Source of the DNA: Phorcus lineatus
Taxonomy: Eukaryota > Mollusca > Gastropoda > Trochida > Trochidae
Assembly (NCBI GenBank): GCA_921293015.1
Contig: OV121098.1
Span: 11,507,016-11,571,015, forward strand
DNA: 64,000 bases
Direction: 5' to 3'
Below are positions 21,281-32,853 of the stretch, one piece after another (the first letter of the stretch is position 1; the number at the start of each line of letters is the position of its first letter). The position numbers and the translations under genes are program-made. The notes below the pieces were generated by a model. The model was not told where the DNA came from and searched no databases. It was given only the letters and a program-made list of their open reading frames with translations.

Positions 21281-22515
21281 AAGGAACGAGAGAGGTTACC
21301 CTATAAGTTTATATAACTGCACAACGGAGGAGTGCCTACCCGGTGCCTACCTGTTTTCCAGTCTTGTGAACAACGACAATAATCTGTAATTAGGAAATAT
21401 CTTAGGTTTAATATGATACGGAATTCACCATTCAGTATGGAATTCCAAGTCATCTTCCATATATGATATTTTCTTGTTTTCAATGATAAATGAAAAACAC
21501 TCATATAAATGTTAGGAAGTCGAAATTCTGCCTCCAATTAACATATATATTAGTTAAATGACTTACTTAACACTACCAATCAATATTTGTCTCTGTGTCT
21601 GCCATAAATTAGTTTCCAAAAGTAAGTTTGAGTCATTGGCGCAGTCCTTATACGGTTTTCGATCACAAATCACGACTCTAAACTATTTATTGTCACTATC
21701 CCGGACTAATAAGCACTAAGATACTGATTTTCAGAACCAACCACTACTTCTCGTTAAAATAACAACATTTTATAAAGTTTGACATATTTGACATCAACAA
21801 CATACTCTGTGGCCCTTTAAACTGCCCTATCTGTTTTCCAGTCATAACGACTTGTGAACAACGACAATAATCTATATTAGGGAATAGCTTAGGTTTAATA
21901 TAATACGGAAGTCACCATTCAATATGGAATTCAAAGACATCTTCCGTATTGCACACCTAAATAACTATCCTAAGTTTACATTGATCTATAATTAACTGCA
22001 GAACAGAGGCTCGAGTACCTACCGGGTGCCTACCTGTTTTCCAGTCTTGTGAACAACGAAAATAATCTGTAATTAGGGAAAAGGTTTAAAAATATTGAGG
22101 GCCCTGAAGTAAAGTATGAAAATTTATACATTTTTACATGAAATTTTAAAAATAAACTCTATCTTCACTGCTATTTTCACCAAAGGTAGGGACTTAGTAG
22201 TGCTCCATGATTTTGTATAAGATAGGAGTCTTTAATACAGTTTAGGTGTTCATTCATGACTGCATACACAACTGAGTAGATCAAGAAGCTAACATTGATG
22301 AACGAGAGGAGTTACCCCTTAAGTTTGTATACTTAAACTGCAGAACAGAGGAGTGTGTACCTGTTTCCCAGTCATAACAACTTGTGAACAACGACAACAA
22401 TCTGTAATTAAGTAACAGCTTAGGTTCAATATAATACGGAATTCACATTCAATACAGTTTTCAAACACATCTTCCGTACTGCACACCTATATAACTTTTC
22501 TAAGTTTGCATTGGT
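21281..22515. repeat. Four-copy ~180-bp direct repeat
   Basis: Copies start near 21281, 21826, 21988 and 22296. Shared words are CCTGTTTTCCAGTC, CTTGTGAACAACGACAATAA, TCTGTAATTAGG, CTTAGGTTTAATATAATACG, GGAATTCACCATTCA and CATCTTCCGTATTGCACACC. Copies 1 and 4 also share the leading GAACGAGAG-GGTTACCC. Copies 2 and 3 are truncated at opposite ends. A family D element (21502-21820) sits between copies 1 and 2. Confidence 0.8.
21502..21820 (+). mobile_element. Family D non-autonomous element, copy 1
   Basis: Begins CATATAAATGTTAGGAAGTC and ends AAGTTTGACATATTTGACAT then CTGTGGCCCTTTAA. Copies at 28545-28873 and 53431-53730 share the start, the middle words AAGTTTGAGTCATT-GCGC, CTATTTATTGTCACTAT and GATAAGCA, and the end. 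About 300-330 bp, with no obvious terminal inverted repeats. Confidence 0.7.
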
Positions 22516-23636
22516 ATATATAATAAATATAGTGTTATCCTAGCTATATATAGATGAGTAAAAATTTTTAAAACTCTGAAATTATCAGAGGGATAAATGC
22601 CCCAAGTTGGGCTTTTATCTGGCTGCAAGGCAGGTGCAAAAACAAATTTCTTTATCAAAAATGAAAATGAGGACCTTAAAGAGTTTTTATATTTCATTGT
22701 TAAAAATCATATCTCACAGATATTATATGTATATAAGAACACATTAGCAAAACCAGAGACCGTGAAGAAATATCTCTTTCCAGTGATTATAACAGAAAAA
22801 GAAAAGATATCTTTCCGTTTTTGCTCTGAGAAACAATTCATTATTCATAACTAAGAGCCCTGCTTTAAAACTTCACTTATCATATGAATTAATTATTAAG
22901 CAAGGCTTTTAAACAGAGTATCGATATCATGTAATGGCTTTTCTTATAGATAACGGTCGCCCATTGTCAAGATATATGGCCCTTGTTAGAGAAATAGGCT
23001 GTTTAATTCATCAAAATATCTATAAACTGGAGCTCAAATGAGGCATTGAAATGACACATTTTGTTTATCATTGTATTTCAAATCTTTATGTGTTTACAAA
23101 AGGTTAAATCTATTTGATAAGTTAAGATTTGATCTTGGTGTATAAAAGCTCTTATGACTATAATCCCTTTTGAGATAATGTAATATTAAATGTAATGGAT
23201 CAAATTGAATTATGTATCACCCGATATCCTTGTTTGTAGATAAATGTTTGTATATTTGTCTTTATATGGCAATGAAAGATTGAATCAGTTGTCGATTTGA
23301 AATCTGTTGATTGAAATGAGCTTTTATTTTCCAGGCTTTGTAAATCTTAATGTGCCTTTATGGCTTAATTGAATCTGATTAAGAAAATCAAATATGGTGG
23401 GCAATAGAGTTATCAGGTAAATTCAACATGCAATATTCATTTTTGAAGAGATATTAATGTCTTAACATAAATTCAAGTACAAAAGGTAAAATTATGATAG
23501 AAACATAAGATTATAAAAGATTTCAATTTCAAACTCTCTTTATGTAGTTCTTTTACTCTTATTTTTATTCAAAGTGGCATCTTTTGGGGAATGAAAATCA
23601 ACAACATCGTCAGAGTCTAGCATCACATGCCTAATG
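22516..23636. other. AT-rich non-coding stretch
   Basis: The plus frame 22597-22854 is lysine- and asparagine-rich with no recognised domain. Nothing else seen. Confidence 0.5.
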
Positions 23637-24030
23637 CAGGATTCAAACCTGCACCCATATCCTCTTGAATCAAAACCCTCATAATCAAGATCAGGCACTG
23701 AAGTCAAACTCACACCCTAAATAGATAGACTATCAAGTGTCAATATTGGACATAAACAAACAAGAATGAGTTAAGCACCCCTTACCCAATTCAGGATTTG
23801 AACCTACACATTCAGTGTCATCACACCCATGTCAGGTATTGAACCCGCATCCCATGTCTTGCAATGATAACCTATTATTTGACCGATAAAATCAGAGTCA
23901 AGAAAAGCTGAACTCATGTCGGGATTTGAACCAGATAGATAAAAACTCAAGCTCAGAGTCTGGGAGCAGGTGGTGATTCCAGGACTCAAACCCAGACCCT
24001 GTGTGAGACCACGTACCACTTGGCCATATG
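23637..24030 (-). repeat. Cluster of five tRNA T-arm/box-B motifs
   Basis: Read on the minus strand, GGTTTGAATCC (23639-23649), GGTTCAAATCC (23794-23804), GGGTTCAATACC (23835-23846), GGTTCAAATCC (23922-23932) and GGTTTGAGTCC (23982-23992) follow one another. The last is preceded by TATGGCCAAGTGGTACGTGG, a good box A. Together they look like a chain of tRNA-derived SINE heads or fragments. No complete cloverleaf is seen. Confidence 0.55.
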
Positions 24031-24200
24031 TAGAGTCAATACAACAGACTACAATATACAGAGTACAACACTACATCAATTTATTACAAAGATCTCAAAT
24101 TTGCATCTGAATGTGATTACCATGATTGTAAACCAACATGTTGTATGAATGTATACATATAAATATATATATATCAACGTGATTACAACTGACATTCAAA

Positions 24201-24245
24201 GTCTAACCTGAAGAAGCCATCATGGCAGAAAGCGCTTGTTAGCAA
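24201..24245 (+). ncRNA. Hammerhead-ribozyme-like core, weak
   Basis: CTGAAGA (24208-24214) fits the hammerhead box CUGANGA. GCC-ATCAT-GGC (24216-24226) makes a short stem II, and GAAA follows at 24228-24231. Hammerhead motifs are known in Penelope-like retroelements, and a Penelope-type endonuclease relic lies at 41.5 kb. However, an A-A mismatch replaces the usual G-C at the base of stem II and stems I and III are not convincing. Probably decayed or coincidental. Confidence 0.2.
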
Positions 24246-25992
24246 ATGTGAATGTGAATATGTACCTGATTCTACAATAACATTATTTTATCTATATATA
24301 CCTGAGAGTAGTGTTTGTGAATTTTTCTGCCTACCTAAAACACATTGTTTAAAAACAAGGTAAGTAATATGATACTTACATTATCTTATTCTATCTCTGA
24401 ATCCACTCTACGTTTGCCTAATTCAACAAAAGTCATTGAAGCTTGTGATATCATTTTTACATACTTTTCAACGAAACAGATCTGTCCGACACGCAAAGGT
24501 CATTGACGCGTGAAATACACGTTTGTTATAACATGATACAATTTACAAATCCAGTAGATATAAGGCTGTGTCATGTTGATATAGAATTATTTCAGCGGAT
24601 GAAGGGTGATTATGTGTCTATAGTCCGCATGAAGGCTGGATTGTGTTGGGTATATTGGAATTTGTTGGAGGGGAATATGATCGTAATGGACAAGGTTGTA
24701 TAGTTCAATGGACGTCACATTGTAAGCATTGGGTATAGAGTTTGTTGGTAGAAAATATAATCATATAGTCAACCATTTTGTTAGACAATGGGATTGGGTA
24801 ATGGAAATATGATTGTTGAAGTCAATTCATATATATATAATGATTTGTCTGAGAAAGCCTATCTCAAGAAATTTGACTTGAATTATTATCTTTATTGACT
24901 AAATAATTAGTGTATTTCTTATCATGGTGAATTTAAAACAGATATACAATATGAAAATTGAAAAGTTTATGATGCATATTGCATGAGATTATTTCCATTG
25001 GAGTATACAATGTAAATGTAAATGTTTGACTCATACCTGTTGGCACCCATTTTGTACATTCAAGCCCCATGAATGTTGAAGTTTTCTTGAAATCAGAGTA
25101 CTTTTAGGTGAAATTTGTCAATAACAAATCAACACTGACCACAAAGATACTTCAGAACATATCATGCAAAATAATAAATTAATTTTAATTTTTTAATAAT
25201 CAATTTTAACCATTTGTACAATCACAGTGAACAATTCCTCATGACATCTTCCAGAAACTTGAGATGAAATTTGTTTGCAGACATAATATTAAATAAAATA
25301 TTTCAACACAAAGATAACTTGGAATATATAATATATTTATTCAATTTCAAATGGTGAAATATGCCATTAATCGGTAAAAATAAAAGCTGTATTTTCACTA
25401 AGTGAAATAAAAATGGTATTTCTACTCAGTGAAGCCACTTGTGAAAATATAAATTTCTACTTCCCTCGATGAGATATACATGGTATTCAACAACAAATGT
25501 CAAATATCCTCTATATATTGCAATATTTAATGCAAGATATATATAAGACAACTGAATCGTAACTGTGTGTGCAACAGTATTAAACAGTTTTTGTATGTTT
25601 TGACGTAATCTTGAAATCTGAGTTACTTGAAGCATGATAACATCAGAGGCGTAAATAGCACGTACATTTCAACACACCCTAGTATGGAGATAACTATCTA
25701 TATTACATACCTTGGTAATCAGCAACGTTGATTGCTGATCAATACAGACGAGATGGTATAGAACTGTATTGCCCACATGGTGGGTTGGCTTGTCAATATG
25801 CTATTGTTTGCTGTGATTTTAATAGAGATATAATTTTCAAGTTTCTTGACATACAGTCTTTGATTGCGGTGATTCTAAATTGAGATATTATTTGAAAATA
25901 TTTTGTATGTATTTCATATCAGTATCCTATTGTCAGTAATAAACAGATTATTACGTTCGTGCCCAAGACTAACTATGACTTGACACTTGTGC
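24246..25992. other. AT-rich non-coding stretch
   Basis: The frame 24503-24703 is unremarkable. An 8-bp inverted repeat ATCAGCAA/TTGCTGAT lies near 25718-25739. Nothing else recognised. Confidence 0.5.
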
Positions 25993-26304
25993 CTCTCACT
26001 ACAAAATACCAGCAGATCTCTATAACTCTCACTAAAAAATATCAGCAGATCTCTATAACTCTCACTACAAAATATCAGCAGATCTCTATAACTCTCACTA
26101 CAAAATACCAGCAGATCTCTATAACTCTCACTACAAAATACCAGCAGATCTCTATAACTCGCACTACAAAATACCAGCAAATCTCGATAACTCTCACTAC
26201 AAAATACCAGCAGATCTCTATAACTCTCACTACAAAATACCAGCAGATCTCTATAACTCTCACTACAAAATACCAGCAGATCTCTATAACTCTCACTACA
26301 AAAT
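25993..26304. repeat. 33-bp minisatellite, about 9.5 copies
   Basis: The unit is CTCTCACTACAAAATACCAG plus CAGATCTCTATAA, highly uniform. Variation is limited to a few positions such as ACTAAAAAAT in the second copy. Since 33 is a multiple of three and the unit has no stop in several frames, one plus and two minus frames run through it with 11-residue repeated peptides. No promoter, splice site or flanking coding sequence supports translation. Confidence 0.95.
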
Positions 26305-27928
26305 TGTAAACATAGAATGTCAATCATACTTGTATGATATTACCTGTCTATTAAATTAAGAATGAGTATGTGTTAGGCTTGATTAATTAAAGTTGGTAAT
26401 CACAAAAACAACCACTATTTCTTAGATACTTGTAGGACCATACATATTTTGATTTTAGCTGTAGTTTTGGATCAAGGAAAGAATCAAGATTAACACTAAA
26501 AATACAAAGTCAAATGTCGGCCTAGTCGGTGATAAAAATCGATAAGGCATTGACGGAAATGTTTGACAAGAATCGTATAAAGAAGAGTCAAATTATTTCC
26601 GAAATTGATTCAGCCCCATCGACTTGTTACAATGAATTATCCCTTCGCAATAATTTGTTTCACTGAATTTTTCCTATTGAACTCTGGCCACTGTCGCACC
26701 ATAGAACAGAAAACAAATATTGACCCACACCGAAATTAAGGGTTTTTCATTATCAGACTTCCTTTATCAGAATCAAACCCAACCTTTAGTCCAGAGTTAG
26801 CAAACACTCCACAACTGTCCCATTACTTGAGATTCTATAGAGTTGATTTCCTTTATGATTTCATCTCTCTTGTTGAATTAATTGGATTATTTTTTCGGGA
26901 GTGAAAGTAGTTTGTGATTTGAAATAGTCTTAGGGAAAGCTTTCTTTTATACATGTTTTCAAATGTGAAATTTGATAATCATTTGAAACATCTTTAGGAT
27001 TAGATTATTATGTTTAATTATCTCATAGATGATAAAGGACTATGACTGAAAGGTCTCTGGGAGGTTGTCAAGTACCCCTAGGCTACAAGGCAATTTCAAA
27101 CCAAGAGTATGAAAATATTCAAGGATGGTTGAAATTTATTTTTGATGAAGTTTAACATCTAGTTCACCCTTCTACATAAAAAATTCATCATTACACACTC
27201 AAAAAAATCCTTTTTTCAGAACTTATCAATGAAATTTTGAAATTGAAAAAAGTGTGAATCAGCATTATAAAATTTAAAAGTCAACTGAGCATCTAAATTG
27301 AAAAATTCATAAATCCTTCTTTCAGAACTCGATCATGAATAAAAATTTCAATATTGAAAGAAGGATGAATCATTATAAATTTTAAATTCTTAAATTCATT
27401 AGAGCGTCTTAATCAAAAATCTTTTATTTTTGAGAATCATAAAAAATGATCTTTATCATAAACTTGACGTTTATTTTCTTTAAGATTGTCAAAGTTTACC
27501 TAAAGGATAACCGGTGTATCTTCTATCTCACGAGATTCCGTCATCGCTGGGTGACATCGGAATGACCTCATCTGATGACCTGTTAATCGGTGGCCGATAG
27601 ACAGACACCTTCCTAAATGGATTAGGGAAGTGGGTTACTTGATAATAAACACACTGGACCTGTCAAAATTGTCATAAATTGACCAGCTAGAAAAATATGT
27701 GGCATTATAAATGAGTATGTTTTTTGCTACTTGACCGCATGTTTTGGATGACAGTTTTCTTTTCTTCTTGTTGAAAGTTTGAAGGGGATTACTGCATGTA
27801 ATCAATGGCAAACAAGAGTTTAGAAAAAGATGAAAAACTGAACCAATCAAAATTGTCTTACAAAGTTTGGAAATAAATGTGCAATGTACAGGAGTTTAAA
27901 AATTTTTATTTTGTAAGGATGGAGCAAT
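26305..27928. other. AT-rich non-coding stretch
   Basis: A loose repeat of AAATTCAT-AATCCTTCTTTCAGAACT words occurs at 27180-27340. No gene recognised. The minus frame 27635-27850 is not recognised. Confidence 0.5.
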
Positions 27929-27954
27929 GGGGGGGGGGGGGGGGGGGGGGGGGG
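27929..27954. repeat. Poly-G run, 26 bases
   Basis: Twenty-six consecutive G. The true length is uncertain because such runs are error-prone in sequencing and assembly. Confidence 0.95.
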
Positions 27955-28544
27955 TCTTGGTGTCACATCAATGCTTCCCACCCATTCAACCAATAATAAT
28001 AATTTTGTTGTCCCTGCCGCTCAAATCTTAGAGCAAGGGACTTTATATTGAGCTCTATATGTATATTTGACATGTACTGTTTACCTCATGAACCGCTACA
28101 CATAGAGTCTTCAATTTTGATCCCGGTCTTCATTTCTGGAAATACGCAGACATTATAATTTACCAAAGCTTATCATGCCCATGGCCAGTCCTGGATTATT
28201 ACCTTTTGGATTATTACCCATGTTTGAACGATGTTGAATTTTGAAAGATCAACAAAGGTAAAAATCCAGGGTTAAGCAATGTACTTACATGTTAAAGTCC
28301 AAAGAGAGGGGAAATTTTGGAATAAATCAACTGGTCCTCAGTCATCAATTAGAATGATTGGAGCTTGCATGGTTATCCACGTTGCTTAAAGTGACGCAGA
28401 GTGTGATTTATTAATTTTGTATGTTGTATAGAGAGATCCAAAATATTACATAAGCTCAAATTGCCTATCTGAAGTTGCATATTTATTTCTTAAATGGCAA
28501 AATTATGACGCTTTCTTGTTTTAGATTGTAAATTAAAAAGTACC
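27955..28544. other. Non-coding stretch
   Basis: No gene or repeat recognised. Confidence 0.5.
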
Positions 28545-28873
28545 GCCATATAAATGTTACAAGTCAAAATTCTGTGTCCCATGTTGTGTACATTAGTTAA
28601 ATTACCTACGTATCAATATATCAATCTAATTTATCGTAATTGTATCGTAATTCCTGCTATGAATAAGTTTAAAAATTAAGTTTGAGTCATTAGCGCTCGC
28701 CTTTTTCCTGTTTTTGACCATAAATCTGGACTTTTTCCTTGTTTATTGTCACTATGCAAACTGATAAGCATTGCGATGTTAATATTCAGAACTACCACCA
28801 CTTGTCGATGAAATAACACTATTTACGAAGTTTGACATATTTGACCCTAACAATATAGTCTGTGTCCCTTTAA
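28545..28873 (+). mobile_element. Family D element, copy 2
   Basis: Begins GCCATATAAATGTTACAAGT and ends AAGTTTGACATATTTGACCC then GTGTCCCTTTAA. The middle words match copies 1 and 3 (AAGTTTGAGTCATTAGCGC, TTTATTGTCACTATG, GATAAGCATTGCGATG). Confidence 0.75.
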
Positions 28874-29557
28874 TGTTCAAGAAAATATCACTTTGTTGGG
28901 GATGGGGCGGAAAGTGGTCAAGATTTTTTTTTTTAGTTGATCAATATTAAAGGTTATTTTTCAGTTGAGCGATTATCTTAATTCTTAATAAAGGTGCTCC
29001 TTTAAGTTTTGAATTCTAAAAAGTTTTATTTCATTTTTTAATTTGTTCTTGTCAATATCTTAGTCATTGTAAAGTTTGCAGCTAATCTTGTTGAGTAAGT
29101 GTTTAGATCTGACCCTGTGTCGGATTACTGTGTCGCTGTATACAGAGCTGTTCAAGTAGTTTTCCCTATTGATTTTAATATTGCTTTGTTTGAGAGAGAG
29201 AGCACTGGCTTGGACCCATGTAATCCTCCCATACAGACATCTGATTGATTTTAAAGTACACATGGAAATAGACCCCCCACTAATAAGTGCCCCTACACTG
29301 AAAACTTCCCCAACCTTTAAAAAGAGTTACCCTTTCAAGAACCGACACTCAAGTTTTTCTAGTCAAACATACTAAACTTTATGGTGTCATTTTATAAAGA
29401 AATAGATTTGGACCATTGATGAAAAGTGACATTATAACATCATAACGCTTACTGATTCAATACAATGGCAATACAAAGGTATGAACTTGTAATTTCGATT
29501 ATAAACCAGACGATGCAACACTTCAAACACAAATTCTTAAACTTACTTGAAGTTATC
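28874..29557. other. Non-coding stretch
   Basis: Frames at 29060-29263 (minus) and 29169-29375 (plus) overlap and are not recognised. Confidence 0.5.
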
Positions 29558-29872
29558 AGAGGTGAGGTGATATGGGGTTTAACGCCGCTTTCAAGAGTAT
29601 TTTACTTATATCACAGCTTCTAGTATTAATGCAGGGAGAAAGCCCACAGCACCATTGTGGCTATGCATTGCGGTAAAAACTGCGAGCATCGGCTGGAACT
29701 AGAGAACCATGGTTGGTACTGTTCTGAAATTCAATGTAGCATTGCACCTAAACCTGACTGCGTGTAGAACAGTTCTCTACTGCAGACAAAGTTGCTGAGC
29801 CCCTGATGGAATTTGAACCCCAGATTTCTTGATTTGAAGCTGAACATGCTAACCTTTTGCATTGTCCCAATA
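29558..29872 (-). mobile_element. tRNA-derived SINE, family B, fullest copy
   Basis: On the minus strand the element starts with a tRNA-like head: GGTTAGCATGTTCAGC as box A and GGGGTTCAAATTCCAT as box B. The body follows with AGAACTGTTCTACACGCAGT, CAATGCTACATTGAATTTCA and CCAACCATGGTTCTCTAG. It ends GGCGTTAAACCCCATATCAC then CTCACCTC. Box A and B spacing fits a Pol III promoter. The ~315-bp length and simple-repeat 3' end fit a SINE. Copies lie at 9475, 12600 and 55821. I recall similar ends from molluscan SINEs but cannot name the family. Confidence 0.65.
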
Positions 29873-30414
29873 ATCAACAAGAAGATACAATTGGAGTTGA
29901 TATTATTTAAAGGTTATACAACTAGGAATATTGTTTATGGGACGTGCAGTTTTGGCTTCTCTACATCCATTAGCGAAAGTGTTGTTAAATTTTTATCAAA
30001 AAATTATCTTATAATAATGTCTCATTAATAAGCAGGCTTTAGCCTATTTCAGTGAATATCCATATTTCTAGATAAGTGAATGAAGTGCAGTTATACAAAT
30101 GTTACACATTTACAACTTCTTTATTTCAGGGAGATGCAATATATCTGTATAGATACAAAGACTATTATCAAGAAAGCAAGATCACCTAAGTTTTAAAGTG
30201 AGGTGTTTCTGTGGACTACTATATAGCAAACATACATATGAACGCCTTTAACGTTGGTCCAAGGTCAGTTGTTCAGTTGAATACGGTATACAAGAAAAGA
30301 CAATCAAGTAGGCTTACAGATTGTATTCAAACACTTGAGGAGTCTGTTTTAGTCAGACTTGAGTCTGTGCTCCAGATCCGTCCTACTCTGAAAGATAACA
30401 GGATTAGCCTTGCT
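29873..30414. other. Non-coding stretch
   Basis: The plus frame 30211-30423 starts with GTG and runs into family A, so it is doubtful. A short frame after TTCTTTATTTCAG (30130-30189) was considered as a terminal exon and left out as too short. Confidence 0.4.
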
Positions 30415-30600
30415 GTAGACTAACATATAGTCTCTGGAAAAAAGATTTCACCAAATATGTATTTTTCAATATTTGGTATGAAATAATATGAAAAAGGAGT
30501 CCAGTACATTTCTAAATTTCAGGTAACTAAACTTGCCAACATTTTTACACTTAAGAAGGCTTCTTTAATATTTTGGCATAGGGTCTGGATGACAAACTAC
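30415..30600 (+). repeat. Family A, copy 3
   Basis: Begins GTAGACTAACATATAGTCTC and ends GGGTCTGGATGACAAACTAC. It has the same internal words as copies 1 and 2 in the same order, and lies 0.55 kb after a family B copy. Confidence 0.8.
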
Positions 30601-31606
30601 CCTTGCTGCTCAACACTCGTTTATATTAAGGTTCAGAAATGGCCTCGATTTGATATAAAGATAGCCATCACCTTATGTACGCTATATAGATTTAAGTACA
30701 AAATTTCACCTTGTTTTTATCTAATTTGATATGAAAATTTAAAATTGATATTTACTTTCTGTCTAATGGTTAAGAAATATTTTGGAACATTCTTTTTCTC
30801 TTTCAAAGGAAAAATTAGATGGAGGTATTTTTGTGTATGTTGTTGATCTCAATTTTGTCTCGGGGGCATCAGATATGCAGTGTGCCGCAATGAGCCTTTT
30901 TCTATATTCAAGTTATGTAACTGGTAGTTTTTGAAAAGAAAATTAATTACAAAAGATTACAAAACAATGAGGCTAGGGCAGATCAATTTTTAAGCCTTAT
31001 ACTCACAGTTTACATATAAAGCTTATTCTAACTAAACAATACATGTTCCATAGCTAATAATGTCTGGATGAAATAAAATTTTAATCTTTATCAGATCTTC
31101 ACCTCATGTTTCTGACGCTCTACAATATTTCAATTTCATTCAGCCAGTATAGGTATGATAAGGCCAAGAAGATTGCAAACTGCCGATGTATAGATGTAAG
31201 CCTTATAAACCATACATTTTTGTCTAAAAAGTTTATTTAAATCTAAGAATATAGGTTCCATAGCCATAAATAACTGAAAACAATAGATTTTGAATAATCA
31301 CGAATCAATAATTCTATGTTTCAAATAGTATTTTCAATATTTAAAGAATCCCAAATTTAATTGATAATTTTTTTTACCTTGATTAACAAATATGACACTA
31401 ACGATGATATAGCAGCTGTCAAAGAATATATAATAATGCAAGAGCCAATAAGAATTTACCTGTTGTAATCAACTTACCTGTCCATAGTGTCAGGTGGATG
31501 ATAATGACGAGCGAGACAGAGGAAATGTTCAGGTGATAATCTAGCTATTAACATTTCCTTGGACAAGCAAGTGACCGTCAGATAATTACATCTATATTAT
31601 GTAGAT
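30601..31606. other. AT-rich non-coding stretch
   Basis: No gene or repeat recognised. Confidence 0.55.
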
Positions 31607-31775
31607 TTTTGTTGGGCAACGTTTCCGTGGACTGTCAGAGAATGGTATTGTTATTGTCTGTGTGATTCGAGATACAATAGAATTTGTACAGGTGATATTT
31701 TGTTGGGCAACTTTTCCCTGGACTGTCAGAGAATAGTATTGTTATTGTGTGTGAGATTCAAGATACAATAAAATA
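31607..31775. repeat. 91-bp tandem duplication
   Basis: TTTTGTTGGGCAAC, then TGGACTGTCAGAGAAT-GTATTG, then GAGATACAATA occur twice. GTTGGGCAAC is at 31611 and 31702. Copies differ at about a dozen positions. Confidence 0.85.
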
Positions 31776-32853
31776 ATAATGGTGACAGACATTTCCTCTG
31801 ATATGCAAATGATCATATACATATTCATATATAGAGAATAATAAACAACATTTTCATAAAACGAGTGAATGGTTTGGTATTTAATGAGCGAAAGTTTATA
31901 AAAATGTTATTAAACAAGACTGAGTTTAGCATTTTATTTATTACTCGCAGAAATATATCAAATAAATGCATGAAAATCACCAAGATTGCCATTAATTTTT
32001 TTTAGGGTATATTAAACATATCATTGGTAAGAAAGTTGATTAAACACCCAGAAGAGTGGCCAATCATGTCTACATGCTCTTACTGAATAAAAACCTTAAT
32101 GTACGAAAAAAAATTAAATGGACAAATCTATAGGAAGTTAAAAATATTTTCTTGTCAAGATTCAGGGAAACAGAACTGAAAATATCTCTGATGCTTTTTT
32201 GAAATTATATTTTCAGAACTTTCAATTTGAGGTTGGTTTGGTGTCAGCATATAAACTGCATTTCTGAAAAAACAAGACGATGGAACGAGTTTCTTCTTTG
32301 TGAAATTTTGATCCAACTTAAAGTGAAAATACTACCATAATTTTACAGAAAATACCCTTTGAACATTTAACACTTTGATTTTATACATATGTATGATTTT
32401 TGATTGATTTTGGTTTAAATCACAGACACTAATTAATCAGCTTCTTCTTTAAAGTCCAGTCAGGAAATTAATCTTGATGTAAATCTCTTGAAGAGATCAG
32501 TCTAATTGGACTATGGGATGAGGGCCAGCTCCTCATTGGCTGTAATTAGCAAGGCCGGCATTTGATTGGTTGTAATGAGTTGCTAGACTAATGTATCAAT
32601 GTCTGACTAGCTTTGCTCGAAGAAATTCAAGATAAGATAAATTACTTTTATCACATGTCTAACCATGTGTGGTTTCAGTAAATAGTTCACTGTGTCTTGA
32701 TCGACTATATAAGTGGTGAAATAAGAATTTAATGATTTTACTTTACCTAGACAATATAATATTTGAACATCAGTTCTTGGAATATGCAGACAACAAGGTT
32801 ATGAAGAAATGGTGAGGTGAAATAAATACAAATATGAACAAACAAAATATGCC
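31776..32853. other. AT-rich non-coding stretch
   Basis: No gene recognised. Includes ATTGGCTGTAATTAGCAAGG-type CCAAT-like words near 32535-32575. Confidence 0.5.

Noticed and set aside
23637-24030. Functional tRNA genes
   Set aside because: Box B motifs are clear but no acceptor stem or full cloverleaf can be paired; tRNA-derived retroposons explain them better.
25993-26304. Regular 33-bp repeat as a CRISPR array
   Set aside because: There are no variable spacers between repeats, no cas genes, and the context is eukaryotic.
25914-26327. Long ORFs on both strands with 11-residue repeats
   Set aside because: By-product of a stop-free 33-bp minisatellite unit.
30130-30189. 19-codon frame after TTCTTTATTTCAG as a terminal exon
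   Set aside because: A good acceptor but too short to separate from chance, and no following polyadenylation context was found.
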